DNA from: Arsenicicoccus bolidensis DSM 15745
Lineage (GTDB): Bacteria; Actinomycetota; Actinomycetes; Actinomycetales; Dermatophilaceae
DNA length: 35,907 bases
Direction: 5' to 3'
Assembly (NCBI RefSeq): GCF_000426385.1
Contig: NZ_AUFG01000039.1
Span: forward strand, 1-35,907
Notes under the pieces: generated by a model
What the model was told of the DNA's origin: nothing
Database searches by the model: none
The model's input: the letters and a program-made list of their open reading frames with translations, nothing else
Shown here: positions 20,553 through 28,582 of the stretch, one piece after another
Numbering within the stretch: position 1 is the stretch's first letter
Layout: every line of letters begins with the position of its first letter
Translations under genes and position numbers: made by a program

Positions 20553-22981
20553 CCCCGGCACGCGCACCGATGACCGTCGTCCACGTCATCCACTCCCTCG
20601 GCGCCGGTGGCGCCGAGAGCGTCCTGGTCGAGCTGGCCCGCACCGCGCGCGAGGCCGGGCTGCGCATCGTCGTCGTCGGCCTGTCCGACGCCGAGGACGA
20701 CCGCGCGGCGCACCGGCTCGCCGAGGCGGGGGCGACGGTCTACCAGCTCCACGCCGGTCGCTACGACCTCCGGGCGGTGCGCCGGGTCGCCGCGATCGCC
20801 CGCCGCGAGGGCGCCGACGTCATCCACACCCACCTCAAGCACGCCGACCTCGTGGGCGGCCTCGCCGCGCGGCTGGTCGGCGTGCCCGCCGTCTCCACCC
20901 TGCACGTCATCGAGGCCGACCCCCAGGGCGCGGCCCACCGCGCCCGGGTGCGGGCCGCCGTGGCCGCGCGCGCCACGATGTTCGACCGCGTCGTGGCCCT
21001 GTCGGAGGCGCAGCGCGAGTGGTACTCGGCCTTCCGCTCCTCCACCCCCGTCGTGCTCGTGCCCAACGGCGTGCGCGAGCCCTCCCCCTCGGGCACGGGG
21101 TCGGCGGTGCGCCGCGAGCTCGGCGTCGACGACGACACCGTCCTCGGCGTGACCGTGTCGCTCATGCGCCCCGAGAAGGGCCACGCGGTCGCGCTGGACG
21201 CGGTCCGCCTCCTCCCCGCGGAGCTGCCGTTCGTCCTCGCGCTCGCAGGTGACGGTCCCCTGCTCGACGAGGTCCGCGCCGAGGTCGAGCGCGACCCCTT
21301 GCTGCGGGACCGCGTGCGGGTCCTGGGCTTCCGCTCCGACGTGGACGCCCTGCTGCACGCGGCCGACCTCGTCGTCCACCCCAGCCACGAGGACGCCCTG
21401 CCTACCTCACTGATCTCGGCGCTCGCGACCAGCACGGCCGTCGTGGCGACGCGGGTCGGCGGCATCCCCGACATCGTGGGCGACGACGCGGGGCTCCTCG
21501 TGCCGGTCGGTGACCCCGCCGCCCTCGCCGACGCCATCACCGCGCTGACCCGTGACCCGCACCGCCGCGAGGCGTGCGGCCGGGCCGGACGCGCCCGCCA
21601 CGACACCACCTTCGCGGCGACGGTCTGGGTGGATCGCCTGCGCTCGCTCTACGCCCAGCTCGTCACCCCGCCCACGGAGTCGCTCCACGACGGCCCCGTG
21701 ACCTCCGTCGCCGTGGTCAGCGCCGTGGCGCCATACCCCTCCGACAGCGGCAAGGCCATGGTGATCGCCGGGTTCCTGCGGCACCTGCGCTCCCGGCTGC
21801 CGGCCGAGGACATCCACTATCTGCACGTCGGCGCGCCACTGCGGCGCACCGCCGAGTTCGAGGGCGTCCAGGTGCACGAGATGGGCCGGCCGAGCCGCAC
21901 GGACCAGCTGGTGGGGCTCGTGCGCGGCGTGCTCCTGCGCCGGCAGAGCCTGCAGGAGGCCTTCCTCGGCAGCCCGCGGGTCGCCGCCACCGTCCAGCAG
22001 ACGCTGGTCGACCTCGACCCCGACCTCGAGATCATCGACACCGTCCGCATGGAGCAGCACGTGGCCGGCCGCCGGTTCCGCGGGCGCCGGGTGCTCTACC
22101 TCGACGACCTGTTCAGCGTGCGCTACACCCGCATGCTCGAGGTCCTGCGGGACAAGCGGATCGACACGGACTTCGACCCGCTGGGTCAGTTCTCGCACAA
22201 CGTCCCCAGCCGCCTGCACTGGCTCACCCGCGCGCCCCTCACCCGCGAGGCCCTGCTGCGCTTCGAGCGGGGTCGGGTCGCGCGCTCGGAGCGCCGGGCC
22301 GCGCGCGCCAACCCCACGTCCGTGCTGCTCAACGCCGAGGAGGCCCGCCACCTGCGCGCGGAGACCGGCGCAGCGGTGGTGGCGGTGCCCCCGTCGATCC
22401 CCGGGCTCGACGAGACGTCGCACCAGCCGGACCGGTGGGACGGCCGGCCCGAGTTCGCCTTCGTCGGGCTGCTGTCGCTCGCGCACAACCACGACGGTCT
22501 CGGGTGGTTCCTGCGCGAGGGCATGGACGAGCTGCTCGCCCTCCAGCCCGACGCCCGGCTGCACGTCATCGGCCGCGACGCCGACGAGTCCCTGCTGGCC
22601 GACGCCGCCCGGCACGGCGACCGGGTGGTCGCGCACGGCTTCGTCCCCGACCTGGACGAGGCCCTGTCGCGGATGTGCGCCCTGGTCAACCCCTTGCGCT
22701 TCGGCTCCGGCATCAAGATCAAGACGCTCGACGGGCTCGCCCGCGGCCTCCCGGTCGTCAGCACCCCGGTGGCCGCGGAGGGGATCGCCACACAGAGCCG
22801 CCCGGGCCTGACCGTGGTGCCCGACGCCGTCGAGGCGGCGCGGGCGCTGGCCGCACTCGTCGACCCGGCCGTCCGATCTCGCGAGGCGCAGGGCGCCCAC
22901 GCGCTCTACGCCGAGCGGTACGCCGACCCCGTGGTGGCCGCGGCCTACGACGAGGTGTTCGGCACCGCGCGGGAGGACTGA
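20549..22981 (+). CDS. Tandem double glycosyltransferase (two GT4 units in one chain)
   Basis: 810 residues, twice the usual GT-B length. Unit 1 (about 8-375): VVHVIHSLGAGGAESVLVEL, DVIHTHLKHADLVGGLAARL, MRPEKGHAVALDAVRLL, HPSHEDALPTSLISALATST, VGDPAALADAI. Unit 2 (about 388-808): SVAVVSAVAPYPSDSGKAMV, then FAFVGLLSLAHNHDGLGWFL and NPLRFGSGIKIKTLDGLARG, the hallmark of another GT4 group. The two halves belong to different subfamilies, so this is a fusion and not a recent duplication. It would add two consecutive sugars. ATGA overlap with the polymerase gene. Its last 37 bases overlap the convergent GT gene. Confidence 0.92.
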   Translation: MTPARAPMTVVHVIHSLGAGGAESVLVELARTAREAGLRIVVVGLSDAEDDRAAHRLAEAGATVYQLHAGRYDLRAVRRVAAIARREGADVIHTHLKHADLVGGLAARLVGVPAVSTLHVIEADPQGAAHRARVRAAVAARATMFDRVVALSEAQREWYSAFRSSTPVVLVPNGVREPSPSGTGSAVRRELGVDDDTVLGVTVSLMRPEKGHAVALDAVRLLPAELPFVLALAGDGPLLDEVRAEVERDPLLRDRVRVLGFRSDVDALLHAADLVVHPSHEDALPTSLISALATSTAVVATRVGGIPDIVGDDAGLLVPVGDPAALADAITALTRDPHRREACGRAGRARHDTTFAATVWVDRLRSLYAQLVTPPTESLHDGPVTSVAVVSAVAPYPSDSGKAMVIAGFLRHLRSRLPAEDIHYLHVGAPLRRTAEFEGVQVHEMGRPSRTDQLVGLVRGVLLRRQSLQEAFLGSPRVAATVQQTLVDLDPDLEIIDTVRMEQHVAGRRFRGRRVLYLDDLFSVRYTRMLEVLRDKRIDTDFDPLGQFSHNVPSRLHWLTRAPLTREALLRFERGRVARSERRAARANPTSVLLNAEEARHLRAETGAAVVAVPPSIPGLDETSHQPDRWDGRPEFAFVGLLSLAHNHDGLGWFLREGMDELLALQPDARLHVIGRDADESLLADAARHGDRVVAHGFVPDLDEALSRMCALVNPLRFGSGIKIKTLDGLARGLPVVSTPVAAEGIATQSRPGLTVVPDAVEAARALAALVDPAVRSREAQGAHALYAERYADPVVAAAYDEVFGTARED

Positions 22982-24003
22982 CCCCGACGGGCCTCGGCGC
23001 GCTCGAGCGCCCGGCCCACCTGCTCCAGCAGGGCCTCCACGTGCACCTCCGGGGCGTATGCCGTCCGCGCCGTCGCACGCGCCGACTCCCGGATGTCCGC
23101 GGCCTCGGCGGCGTGCGCGGGGTCCAGGCACCAGCGCAGCGTCTCGCCCAGCGCCGCCGCGTCCCCGGCCGGCACGACGAACCCCGTGACGCCCTGCTCG
23201 ACGTGCTCGCGGACCCCGAGGGTGTCGGTGACCACGGTGAGCTTGCCCAGGGCCATCGCGTCGAGCAGCACCATGATCCCCGGCGCGCAGTCGTCCCGGT
23301 GCTCGAGGGCGACGACGACGACGCAGGCGCGGCGCAGGTCCCGGCGGAACGCCGGGGGGTCGACCTCGGTGCGCACGTGCACGTTGGCCGGCACGGGCAC
23401 GCCCTGCGGCAGCCCGCCCGGCACGGTGGCGATGACGACCTCGGTGCCCTCGGGCAGGTCGGCGGCGCAGCCGAGCAGCGGGCGGTAGTCGCGGGCCGTG
23501 CGGCCGCCGCTGAACACCGGGCCGTCGTGGCGGATCTCGGGCTCGGCGCCCGCGGGACCGTCGGAGCGCTGCGGGCTGCTGGTCAGGCCGGGAGCGCCGG
23601 CCAGGTCGTCCGGGCCCAGGCCGTGGTGCCACGGGACGCTCACGACCCGGTCCCCCGGGACCCGGTGGATGCGACTGAACTGGTCGCGCCCCTCGCGGGT
23701 CAGGGCCACGAAGGTCGTCCGCGGCCCCGCCATCGCCCGCACCCCGGCGCGCGTGACCAGCTCCACGAGGCGGCCCGGACCGAGCTTCCACGAGCAGTCG
23801 ACGACGAGCACCTCGGGTCCGCGTCGCGTGCGGGCGAGGATCGCGGTCGCGACCTTGTCCACCCGGCTCGTGCCGTCGAGCACCAGGACACCGCTCGTGC
23901 GGGCCGCGGCCAGGACGCGCAGGAGGCGGACCGGGTCCCCCGGCCGGTCGTCGGTGAGGCAACGGGTGCGCTCGACCCAGCGGGGGCGGAGGCGATAGTC
24001 CAT
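22945..24003 (-). CDS. Glycosyltransferase family 4-like protein, convergent with the main cluster
   Basis: 352 residues. The N-terminal half is divergent, with VLVLDGTSRVDKVATAILAR and VLVVDCSWKLGP. The C-terminal half shows a GT4 donor domain: PVFSGGRTARDYRPLL, VVVALEHRDDCAPGIMVLLDAMALGK, TVVTDTLGVREHVEQGVTGFVVPAGD. The catalytic Glu block is weak, so it may use an unusual donor. Start ATG 24003 is a choice; GTG 24021 or 24027 are in frame, and none has a strong ribosome site. The 3' end overlaps the double GT gene tail-to-tail by 37 bases. Its location suggests a role in the same polysaccharide. Confidence 0.8.
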   Translation of the reverse strand: MDYRLRPRWVERTRCLTDDRPGDPVRLLRVLAAARTSGVLVLDGTSRVDKVATAILARTRRGPEVLVVDCSWKLGPGRLVELVTRAGVRAMAGPRTTFVALTREGRDQFSRIHRVPGDRVVSVPWHHGLGPDDLAGAPGLTSSPQRSDGPAGAEPEIRHDGPVFSGGRTARDYRPLLGCAADLPEGTEVVIATVPGGLPQGVPVPANVHVRTEVDPPAFRRDLRRACVVVVALEHRDDCAPGIMVLLDAMALGKLTVVTDTLGVREHVEQGVTGFVVPAGDAAALGETLRWCLDPAHAAEAADIRESARATARTAYAPEVHVEALLEQVGRALERAEARRGQSSRAVPNTSS

Positions 24004-24105
24004 CGTCGTGCTCGTTCTCACGCCCACGAGTGTGCGCTCGTCAGGGAGTCGGTGGCGGCGATTCCGGGAGAATGACGCGCACGAGGGCGGCCGGCGGCGG
24101 CATAC

Positions 24106-25299
24106 CTAGCGGTGACCGGCCCGCAGCACCATGAGCAGCTCGAAGCGCACGTCCGGGTCGTCGAGGTCGGCGCCGAAGGCCTCGCGCAGCTGGGTCACCC
24201 GGTAGCCCACCGTCTGCGGGTGGATCGTCAGGGCCTCGGCCACGGGCTGGCGCTGCCCCCAGTGGACGAGCCACTGCAGCAGGGTCTCGGCGAGCCGCTC
24301 GCGGGTGGCGGGGGCGAAGGCGTCCAGGGGCGCGAGCCGGATCCGCGCCAGGTCCGCGACGACGGCGGGCTCGGCGTGCAGGGCGAGCTGGGCCAGGTGG
24401 TCGCCGACGAAGACCGTGTCGGGACGCTCCATCCCCGCCGCCGCGGCCTGCTCGAGGCGGGCGATCGTCAGCACGGTGAGGCGCAACGACTCGGGCGCCT
24501 CGTTCCACGGACGGGTCGGCCCCACCACCGCACCCCGGCCGCGCAGCGCCCGCTCCAGGTCGCGCCGCGCACGCTCGGTCGTGGGCGCCGGGACCAGCGC
24601 CACGACGTCGTCCTCGCGCTCGACCACCAGGGCGCCGCGGCCGAGGGCGAGACGCAGCCCCTGGGCCTGCTCGCGGCGCAGCGCCACGACCGCCAGCTCC
24701 GGTGGCAGCGCCCAGCCCGCCGCGAGCGCCGCCTGGTCGACGCCCGCCGACGAGGCCCGCCCGTGCAGGACCAGCAGGGCGAGCTCGGTGCGCCGGCGCT
24801 CCACCTCGCCCAGCTGCTCGTTCTGCTCGTCGGCGTAGCCCTCGACCGAGGCGGCCGACAGCTCGTCGATGTAGGCGAAGATCGACTCGCCGAGGGGCAC
24901 GATCACGTCCGGGGAGACGCCTGCGTCCACCGCGATCTGGGCCGCGGTGCGGAAGGTCACGCGGGCGCCGGAGCGGTAGGCCGCGAGCAGCGACCCCAGC
25001 TGGCGCCCCGAGCGGAACTCGCCGCGACCCAGCCCGGCATACACCCGTCTGGAGTCCGGCTCGAGGGCCGGACGGTCCGTCCCCGGCAGGTCGAGGAAGC
25101 GGTCGAGGGCGATGGCGACGCCCTGGTGCAGCCCCTGCCCGAAGCGGCCCTCCATGGGGCGCGCGTAGTCGGGAACGTCACGTGGGACGGCGCGGATGAT
25201 CTGGTCGACGATCTCGACGACGCGGGGCCGCAGCAGCTCGGACACTTCAGCGGGCAACGACAACCATGGTGGCGCTTCAGCGGGACGGTCGAGGCTCAT
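24106..25299 (-). CDS. PucR/CdaR-family transcriptional regulator, divergent from the desaturase operon
   Basis: 397 residues. An N-terminal all-helical RsbR-like domain (about 20-170) is followed by a GGDEF-like CdaR middle region (about 180-300) and a C-terminal PucR-type helix-turn-helix: LAETLLQWLVHWGQRQPVAE, then IHPQTVGYRVTQLREAFG and DPDVRFELLMVLRAG. Such regulators are typically divergent from the operon they control; here that is a ferredoxin reductase and a fatty acyl desaturase, which suggests control of membrane fluidity or oleate synthesis. ATG 25299 is preceded by TAGAAT and eight bases, again a leaderless or near-leaderless promoter, and the -10 is inside a palindrome. Confidence 0.9.
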   Translation of the reverse strand: MSLDRPAEAPPWLSLPAEVSELLRPRVVEIVDQIIRAVPRDVPDYARPMEGRFGQGLHQGVAIALDRFLDLPGTDRPALEPDSRRVYAGLGRGEFRSGRQLGSLLAAYRSGARVTFRTAAQIAVDAGVSPDVIVPLGESIFAYIDELSAASVEGYADEQNEQLGEVERRRTELALLVLHGRASSAGVDQAALAAGWALPPELAVVALRREQAQGLRLALGRGALVVEREDDVVALVPAPTTERARRDLERALRGRGAVVGPTRPWNEAPESLRLTVLTIARLEQAAAAGMERPDTVFVGDHLAQLALHAEPAVVADLARIRLAPLDAFAPATRERLAETLLQWLVHWGQRQPVAEALTIHPQTVGYRVTQLREAFGADLDDPDVRFELLMVLRAGHR

Positions 25300-25307
25300 G
25301 GGGCCCG

Positions 25308-25327
25308 ATTCTATCGTCGCGTGATAG
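25308..25327 (-). promoter_or_regulatory. pucR -10 element overlapped by the palindrome CTATC-N7-GATAG
   Basis: Minus-strand TAGAAT (25308-25313) lies eight bases before the PucR-family start codon. CTATC (25311-25315) and GATAG (25323-25327) form a palindrome across it, a good candidate operator for autoregulation. Confidence 0.6.
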
Positions 25328-25331
25328 TCCC

Positions 25332-25356
25332 TCGGCGCGATTCGGGCGCGCGCCGA
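25332..25356. promoter_or_regulatory. Second palindrome in the desaturase/pucR intergenic region
   Basis: TCGGCGCG (25332-25339) and CGCGCCGA (25349-25356), a perfect 8-bp inverted repeat with a 9-base spacer, between the two divergent start sites. The + strand gene has AATACT five bases before ATG 25393, a possible leaderless -10. Confidence 0.45.
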
Positions 25357-25392
25357 CGAGTATGAAAGGCCCTGCGTGGGAAATACTGGAGT

Positions 25393-26481
25393 ATGCCGTC
25401 CATGCGTCCGCTCGATCGCCTGGCCAAGGCCGTCAGCCCCGTGCTGTCGCCCCTGGCCAAGCCGTTGACGACCCCGCTCAGCCCCCAGGACTTCCTGTCC
25501 CTGATCAATCCCCTGTCGTCGGCCCGCCAGCTCCGCGGTGTCGTCACCTCCGTCGTCCCCGAGACGACCGACACGGCGACCATCCACTTCCGCCCCGGCC
25601 ACGGCTGGGACCCCCACATGGCCGGCCAGTGGGCCCGCGTCGGCGTCGAGGTCGACGGCGTCCGCCACTGGCGGTCCTACTCGCTGACCACCGCGGCCGG
25701 CGAGGACCCGGCCATCACGGTCCACGCCGAGGGCCTCGTCTCGGACTCGCTCGTGCACCGCACCCGCCCCGGCGACGTGCTGCACCTGGACGTCCCCCAG
25801 GGAGACTTCGTGCTCCCCGAGCACCCGCGCCCCCTGCTCATGCTCACCGCCGGCAGCGGGCTGACCCCCGTCATGTCGATGATCCGCACGCTGGTCGGTC
25901 ACCGTGACGACGCCGACGTCGTGCTGGTCCACAGCTCCCGCACGGCGCAGGACGCGCTGTTCGCCGAGGAGCTGGCCGAGCTGTCGACCGCCCACCCCGG
26001 CCTGCGGGTCGTCCACTGGTACTCCGGCGAGCGCGGTCGCATCGACCTCACCTCGACCGCCGCGCTCGACGAGCTGTGCCCCGACTGGCGCTCGCGAGCG
26101 TCATACGCCTGCGGCCCGCCCGAGATGCTCGACGCGGCCGAGCGCCTGTGGCACGACGCCGACGCCCGGCACTCGCTCGTCATCGAGCGCTTCGCACCCG
26201 TCGTCCTCGACGGCCAGGGCGGCGAGGGCGGTGTCGTGACTTTCCTGCGCTCCGACAAGGAGATCGAGGTCGACGGCGACACCACCCTGCTCGAGGCCGC
26301 CGAGTCGGCCGGCGTCATGATGCCCAGCGGCTGCCGCATGGGCATCTGCCACACCTGTCTCACCCCGCTGCGGGCCGGCAAGGTGCGCGACCTGCGCACC
26401 GGCGAGGTCCACGGCGACGAGGGACAATCCATCCAGACCTGTGTCTCCGCAGCCGCGGGACCCTGCCATCTCGAGATCTGA
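25393..26481 (+). CDS. Ferredoxin reductase (FAD, NAD(P), C-terminal [2Fe-2S]) partner of the desaturase
   Basis: 362-residue electron-transfer protein. The N-terminal 45 residues are family-typical (LINPLSSARQLRGVV). The FAD-binding barrel includes RSYSLTT (94-100), the NAD(P) domain LTAGSGLTPVMSMIR and YACGPPEML (238-246), and a C-terminal plant-type ferredoxin domain has ligands C314, C319, C322 and C350 (CX4CX2CX27C). It matches the oxidoreductase that drives DesA3 in mycobacteria (Rv3230c-like), where the two genes are also adjacent in this order. Start ATG 25393 fits a leaderless AATACT; ATG 25402 with GGAG ten bases upstream is the alternative. Confidence 0.93.
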   Translation: MPSMRPLDRLAKAVSPVLSPLAKPLTTPLSPQDFLSLINPLSSARQLRGVVTSVVPETTDTATIHFRPGHGWDPHMAGQWARVGVEVDGVRHWRSYSLTTAAGEDPAITVHAEGLVSDSLVHRTRPGDVLHLDVPQGDFVLPEHPRPLLMLTAGSGLTPVMSMIRTLVGHRDDADVVLVHSSRTAQDALFAEELAELSTAHPGLRVVHWYSGERGRIDLTSTAALDELCPDWRSRASYACGPPEMLDAAERLWHDADARHSLVIERFAPVVLDGQGGEGGVVTFLRSDKEIEVDGDTTLLEAAESAGVMMPSGCRMGICHTCLTPLRAGKVRDLRTGEVHGDEGQSIQTCVSAAAGPCHLEI

Positions 26482-26491
26482 GGAGGGTCAC

Positions 26492-27676
26492 ATGACCACC
26501 ACGGCCGAGCGCCCCACCGCACCCACCGACGGCGCCACCCCCACCCGCGAGCAGCTGCCCGCGATCCCCACCCGCAACCCCGGCCTGGCCGACAGCGGTC
26601 GCCCCGTGCGCCGCCCCGACCACGCCCAGCACCTGACCGACGAGCAGGTCGCCGAGCTCGGGCGCGAGCTCGACCAGATCCGCGCCGACATCGTCGCCTC
26701 GCGAGGGGCCGCCGACGCGGCATACATCCGTCGGGTGATCCGCGTGCAGCGCAGCCTCGAGCTCGCCGGCCGCGCCACGCTGGTGCTCGCCGGCAAGCGC
26801 AAGTCCGCCTGGGTCGCCGGCGTCGGCCTCATGTCGGTCGCCAAGATCCTCGAAAACATGGAGATCGGCCACAACGTCATCCACGGCCAGTGGGACTGGA
26901 TGCGCGACCCGGACATCCACTCCTCCACCTGGGAGTGGGACTTCGTGGCCCCGGCCAAGGGCTGGAAGCACACCCACAACGACCTGCACCACACGTGGAC
27001 CAACGTCGTGGGCAAGGACAACGACGTGGGCTACAACCTCCTGCGGATCAGCTCGGACCAGCCGTGGAAGCCCTACAACGTGCTCAACCCGGTCTACAAC
27101 GCGATCCTCGCGCCGTTCTTCGAGTGGGGCATCGCGTTCTACGACCTCGAGCTCGTCGACGTGCAGGAGGGCCGCAAGTCCCGCGAGGCGCTCAACGCCG
27201 ACCTCAAGGCCCTCGGCGTCAAGGCCGTCAAGCAGGCCGGCAAGGACTACGTCGCGACCCCCGCCCTGGCGTCGCTCACCGGGTCCGGCAAAGCCACGCT
27301 GGCCGGCACCTTCGCCGCCAACTGCATCCGCAACCTGTGGGCGCACACCGTGATCTTCTGCGGTCACTTCCCCGACGGTGTCGAGTTCTTCACCGAGGAG
27401 ATGATCGAGGGCGAGACCCGCGGCGACTGGTACATCCGCCAGATGATCGGCTCCTGCAACATCTCCGGCAGCAAGCTCATGCACCTGATGACCGGCAACC
27501 TGTCGCACCAGATCGAGCACCACCTGTTCCCGGACCTGCCGAGCAACCGGTATGCCGAGATCGCGGTGCGCGTGCGCGAGATCTGCGACCGCTACGGCCT
27601 GCCCTACGTCACGGGTCCGCTGCACCGGCAGATCGGCCAGACCTGGCGCACGGTCTTCCGGATGGCCCTGCCCTGA
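26492..27676 (+). CDS. desA3: Acyl-CoA/fatty acid delta-9 desaturase, DesA3-like
   Basis: 394-residue membrane di-iron desaturase. All three histidine boxes are present: H127NVIH131 in GHNVIHGQWDWMRDP, H160THNDLH166H167, and H339QIEH343H344 followed by LFPDLP. The run WDWMRDPDIHSSTWEWDF is characteristic of the DesA3 group. It should introduce the delta-9 double bond into stearoyl- or palmitoyl-CoA, using electrons from the reductase encoded ten bases upstream. Start ATG 26492 has GAGGAGGG just before it. The N-terminal 45 residues are disordered and Pro/Thr-rich. A GC-rich hairpin follows. Confidence 0.93.
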   Translation: MTTTAERPTAPTDGATPTREQLPAIPTRNPGLADSGRPVRRPDHAQHLTDEQVAELGRELDQIRADIVASRGAADAAYIRRVIRVQRSLELAGRATLVLAGKRKSAWVAGVGLMSVAKILENMEIGHNVIHGQWDWMRDPDIHSSTWEWDFVAPAKGWKHTHNDLHHTWTNVVGKDNDVGYNLLRISSDQPWKPYNVLNPVYNAILAPFFEWGIAFYDLELVDVQEGRKSREALNADLKALGVKAVKQAGKDYVATPALASLTGSGKATLAGTFAANCIRNLWAHTVIFCGHFPDGVEFFTEEMIEGETRGDWYIRQMIGSCNISGSKLMHLMTGNLSHQIEHHLFPDLPSNRYAEIAVRVREICDRYGLPYVTGPLHRQIGQTWRTVFRMALP

Positions 27677-27736
27677 TCCTCGCCCGGTCGCTCGGTTGCA
27701 CCCTGTTGCTCTGGGCTGACCGAGCAGGCCGTGTGC

Positions 27737-27772
27737 CGACGCCCGCCGCCCCTCGGGGACCGGCGGGCGTCG
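27737..27772 (+). terminator. Hairpin terminator after the desaturase gene
   Basis: CGACGCCCGCCG (27737-27748) pairs perfectly with 27761-27772. The loop itself holds CCCC-TC-GGGG. No T run. It lies 60 bases after the stop. Confidence 0.65.
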
Positions 27773-27786
27773 CCGTCCCGCCTTCA

Positions 27787-27855
27787 GACCCGCCCCCGGT
27801 AGAGGCATCGACCGGCCGTCGTTCGCCAGGCTGATGCCTTTACCCCCGGCGGGTC
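27787..27855. repeat. Long imperfect inverted repeat, 23-base arms
   Basis: GACCCGCC..GGTAgAGGCATC (27787-27809) against its near-complement (27833-27855), with a 23-base loop. Four mismatched positions. The words GGTAG and GATG/CATC link it loosely to the palindromes at 10315-10400 and 27879-27904. Confidence 0.7.
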
Positions 27856-27878
27856 CATCGACGTGGCGTGCTAACCCG

Positions 27879-27904
27879 GGCTGATGTGCCTACCTGAGGG
27901 AGGT
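27879..27904. repeat. Extragenic palindrome, further copy abutting the response regulator stop codon
   Basis: GGCTGATGTGCCTACCTGAG and the following bases match 10375-10400 at 21 consecutive positions. It touches the TAG of the minus-strand response regulator gene and may end its transcript. Confidence 0.8.
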
Positions 27905-28582
27905 CTAGAGGAGGTGGCGGTTCATCGCCCAGGCGGTGAGCTCGTGGCGGCTCGACAGCTGCAGCTTGCGCAGCACGCTCGACACGTGCGTCTCGACGGT
28001 CTTGACGGAGATGAACAGCTCCTTGGCCACCTCCTTGTACTGGTAGCCCCGCGCGATCAGCCGCATGACCTCGCGCTCGCGCGCCGACAGCCGGTCCAGC
28101 TCCTCGTCGACCTCGGCGATCTCACCCGCCGCGGCCCCGAACGCGTCGAGCACGAACCCCGCCAGCCGAGGGCTGAACACCGCGTCCCCGTCGGCCACCC
28201 GCCGGATGGCGCTGACCAGGTCGTTGCCGCTGATCGTCTTGGTGACATAGCCACGGGCCCCGGCGCGGATGACGGAGATGACGTCCTCGGCGGCGTCGCT
28301 GACCGACAGGGCGAGGAAGCGCACGGGCACCCCGGCCTCGGTCGCCGTGCCGGCGCACCCGAGGATGACGTCCGTGCCGCCGCGCCCGTCGCCGCCGGGC
28401 AGGTGCACGTCGAGGAGCACGACGTCGGGGCGCTCGGCCTTGATGACGGCGACGGCCGACCCCACGTCGCCCGCCTCCCCCACCACCGGCAGCGACGTGT
28501 CGAGCTCGGTGCGCACGCCCGCCCGGAACATCTTGTGGTCGTCGACGAGGACGAGGCGGATCGGGGTCGTCGGGGGAAGCAT
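27905..28582 (-). CDS. LuxR/NarL-family response regulator (EsrR-like)
   Basis: 225-residue two-component regulator. The receiver domain (8-130) has the acidic pair D14/D15, phosphoacceptor D58 (RPDVVLLDVH), the switch Ser (ALSVSD) and K114 region (GYVTKTI). The C-terminal LuxR helix-turn-helix (about 163-222) reads LSAREREVMRLIARGYQYKEVAKELFISVKTVETHVSSVLRKL, given here by its ends LSAREREV and VKTVETHVSSV. Its ATG shares one base with the kinase stop (TGATG), so the pair is coupled. The partner kinase carries PspC, as in the corynebacterial EsrSR and streptomycete MacRS-type envelope stress systems. Confidence 0.93.
   Translation of the reverse strand: MLPPTTPIRLVLVDDHKMFRAGVRTELDTSLPVVGEAGDVGSAVAVIKAERPDVVLLDVHLPGGDGRGGTDVILGCAGTATEAGVPVRFLALSVSDAAEDVISVIRAGARGYVTKTISGNDLVSAIRRVADGDAVFSPRLAGFVLDAFGAAAGEIAEVDEELDRLSAREREVMRLIARGYQYKEVAKELFISVKTVETHVSSVLRKLQLSSRHELTAWAMNRHLL

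Noticed and set aside
27361-27376. A further copy of GGTCACTTCC inside the desaturase gene
   Set aside because: It encodes the conserved GHFPDG of the enzyme and has no flanking stems; a chance match to the terminal repeat.
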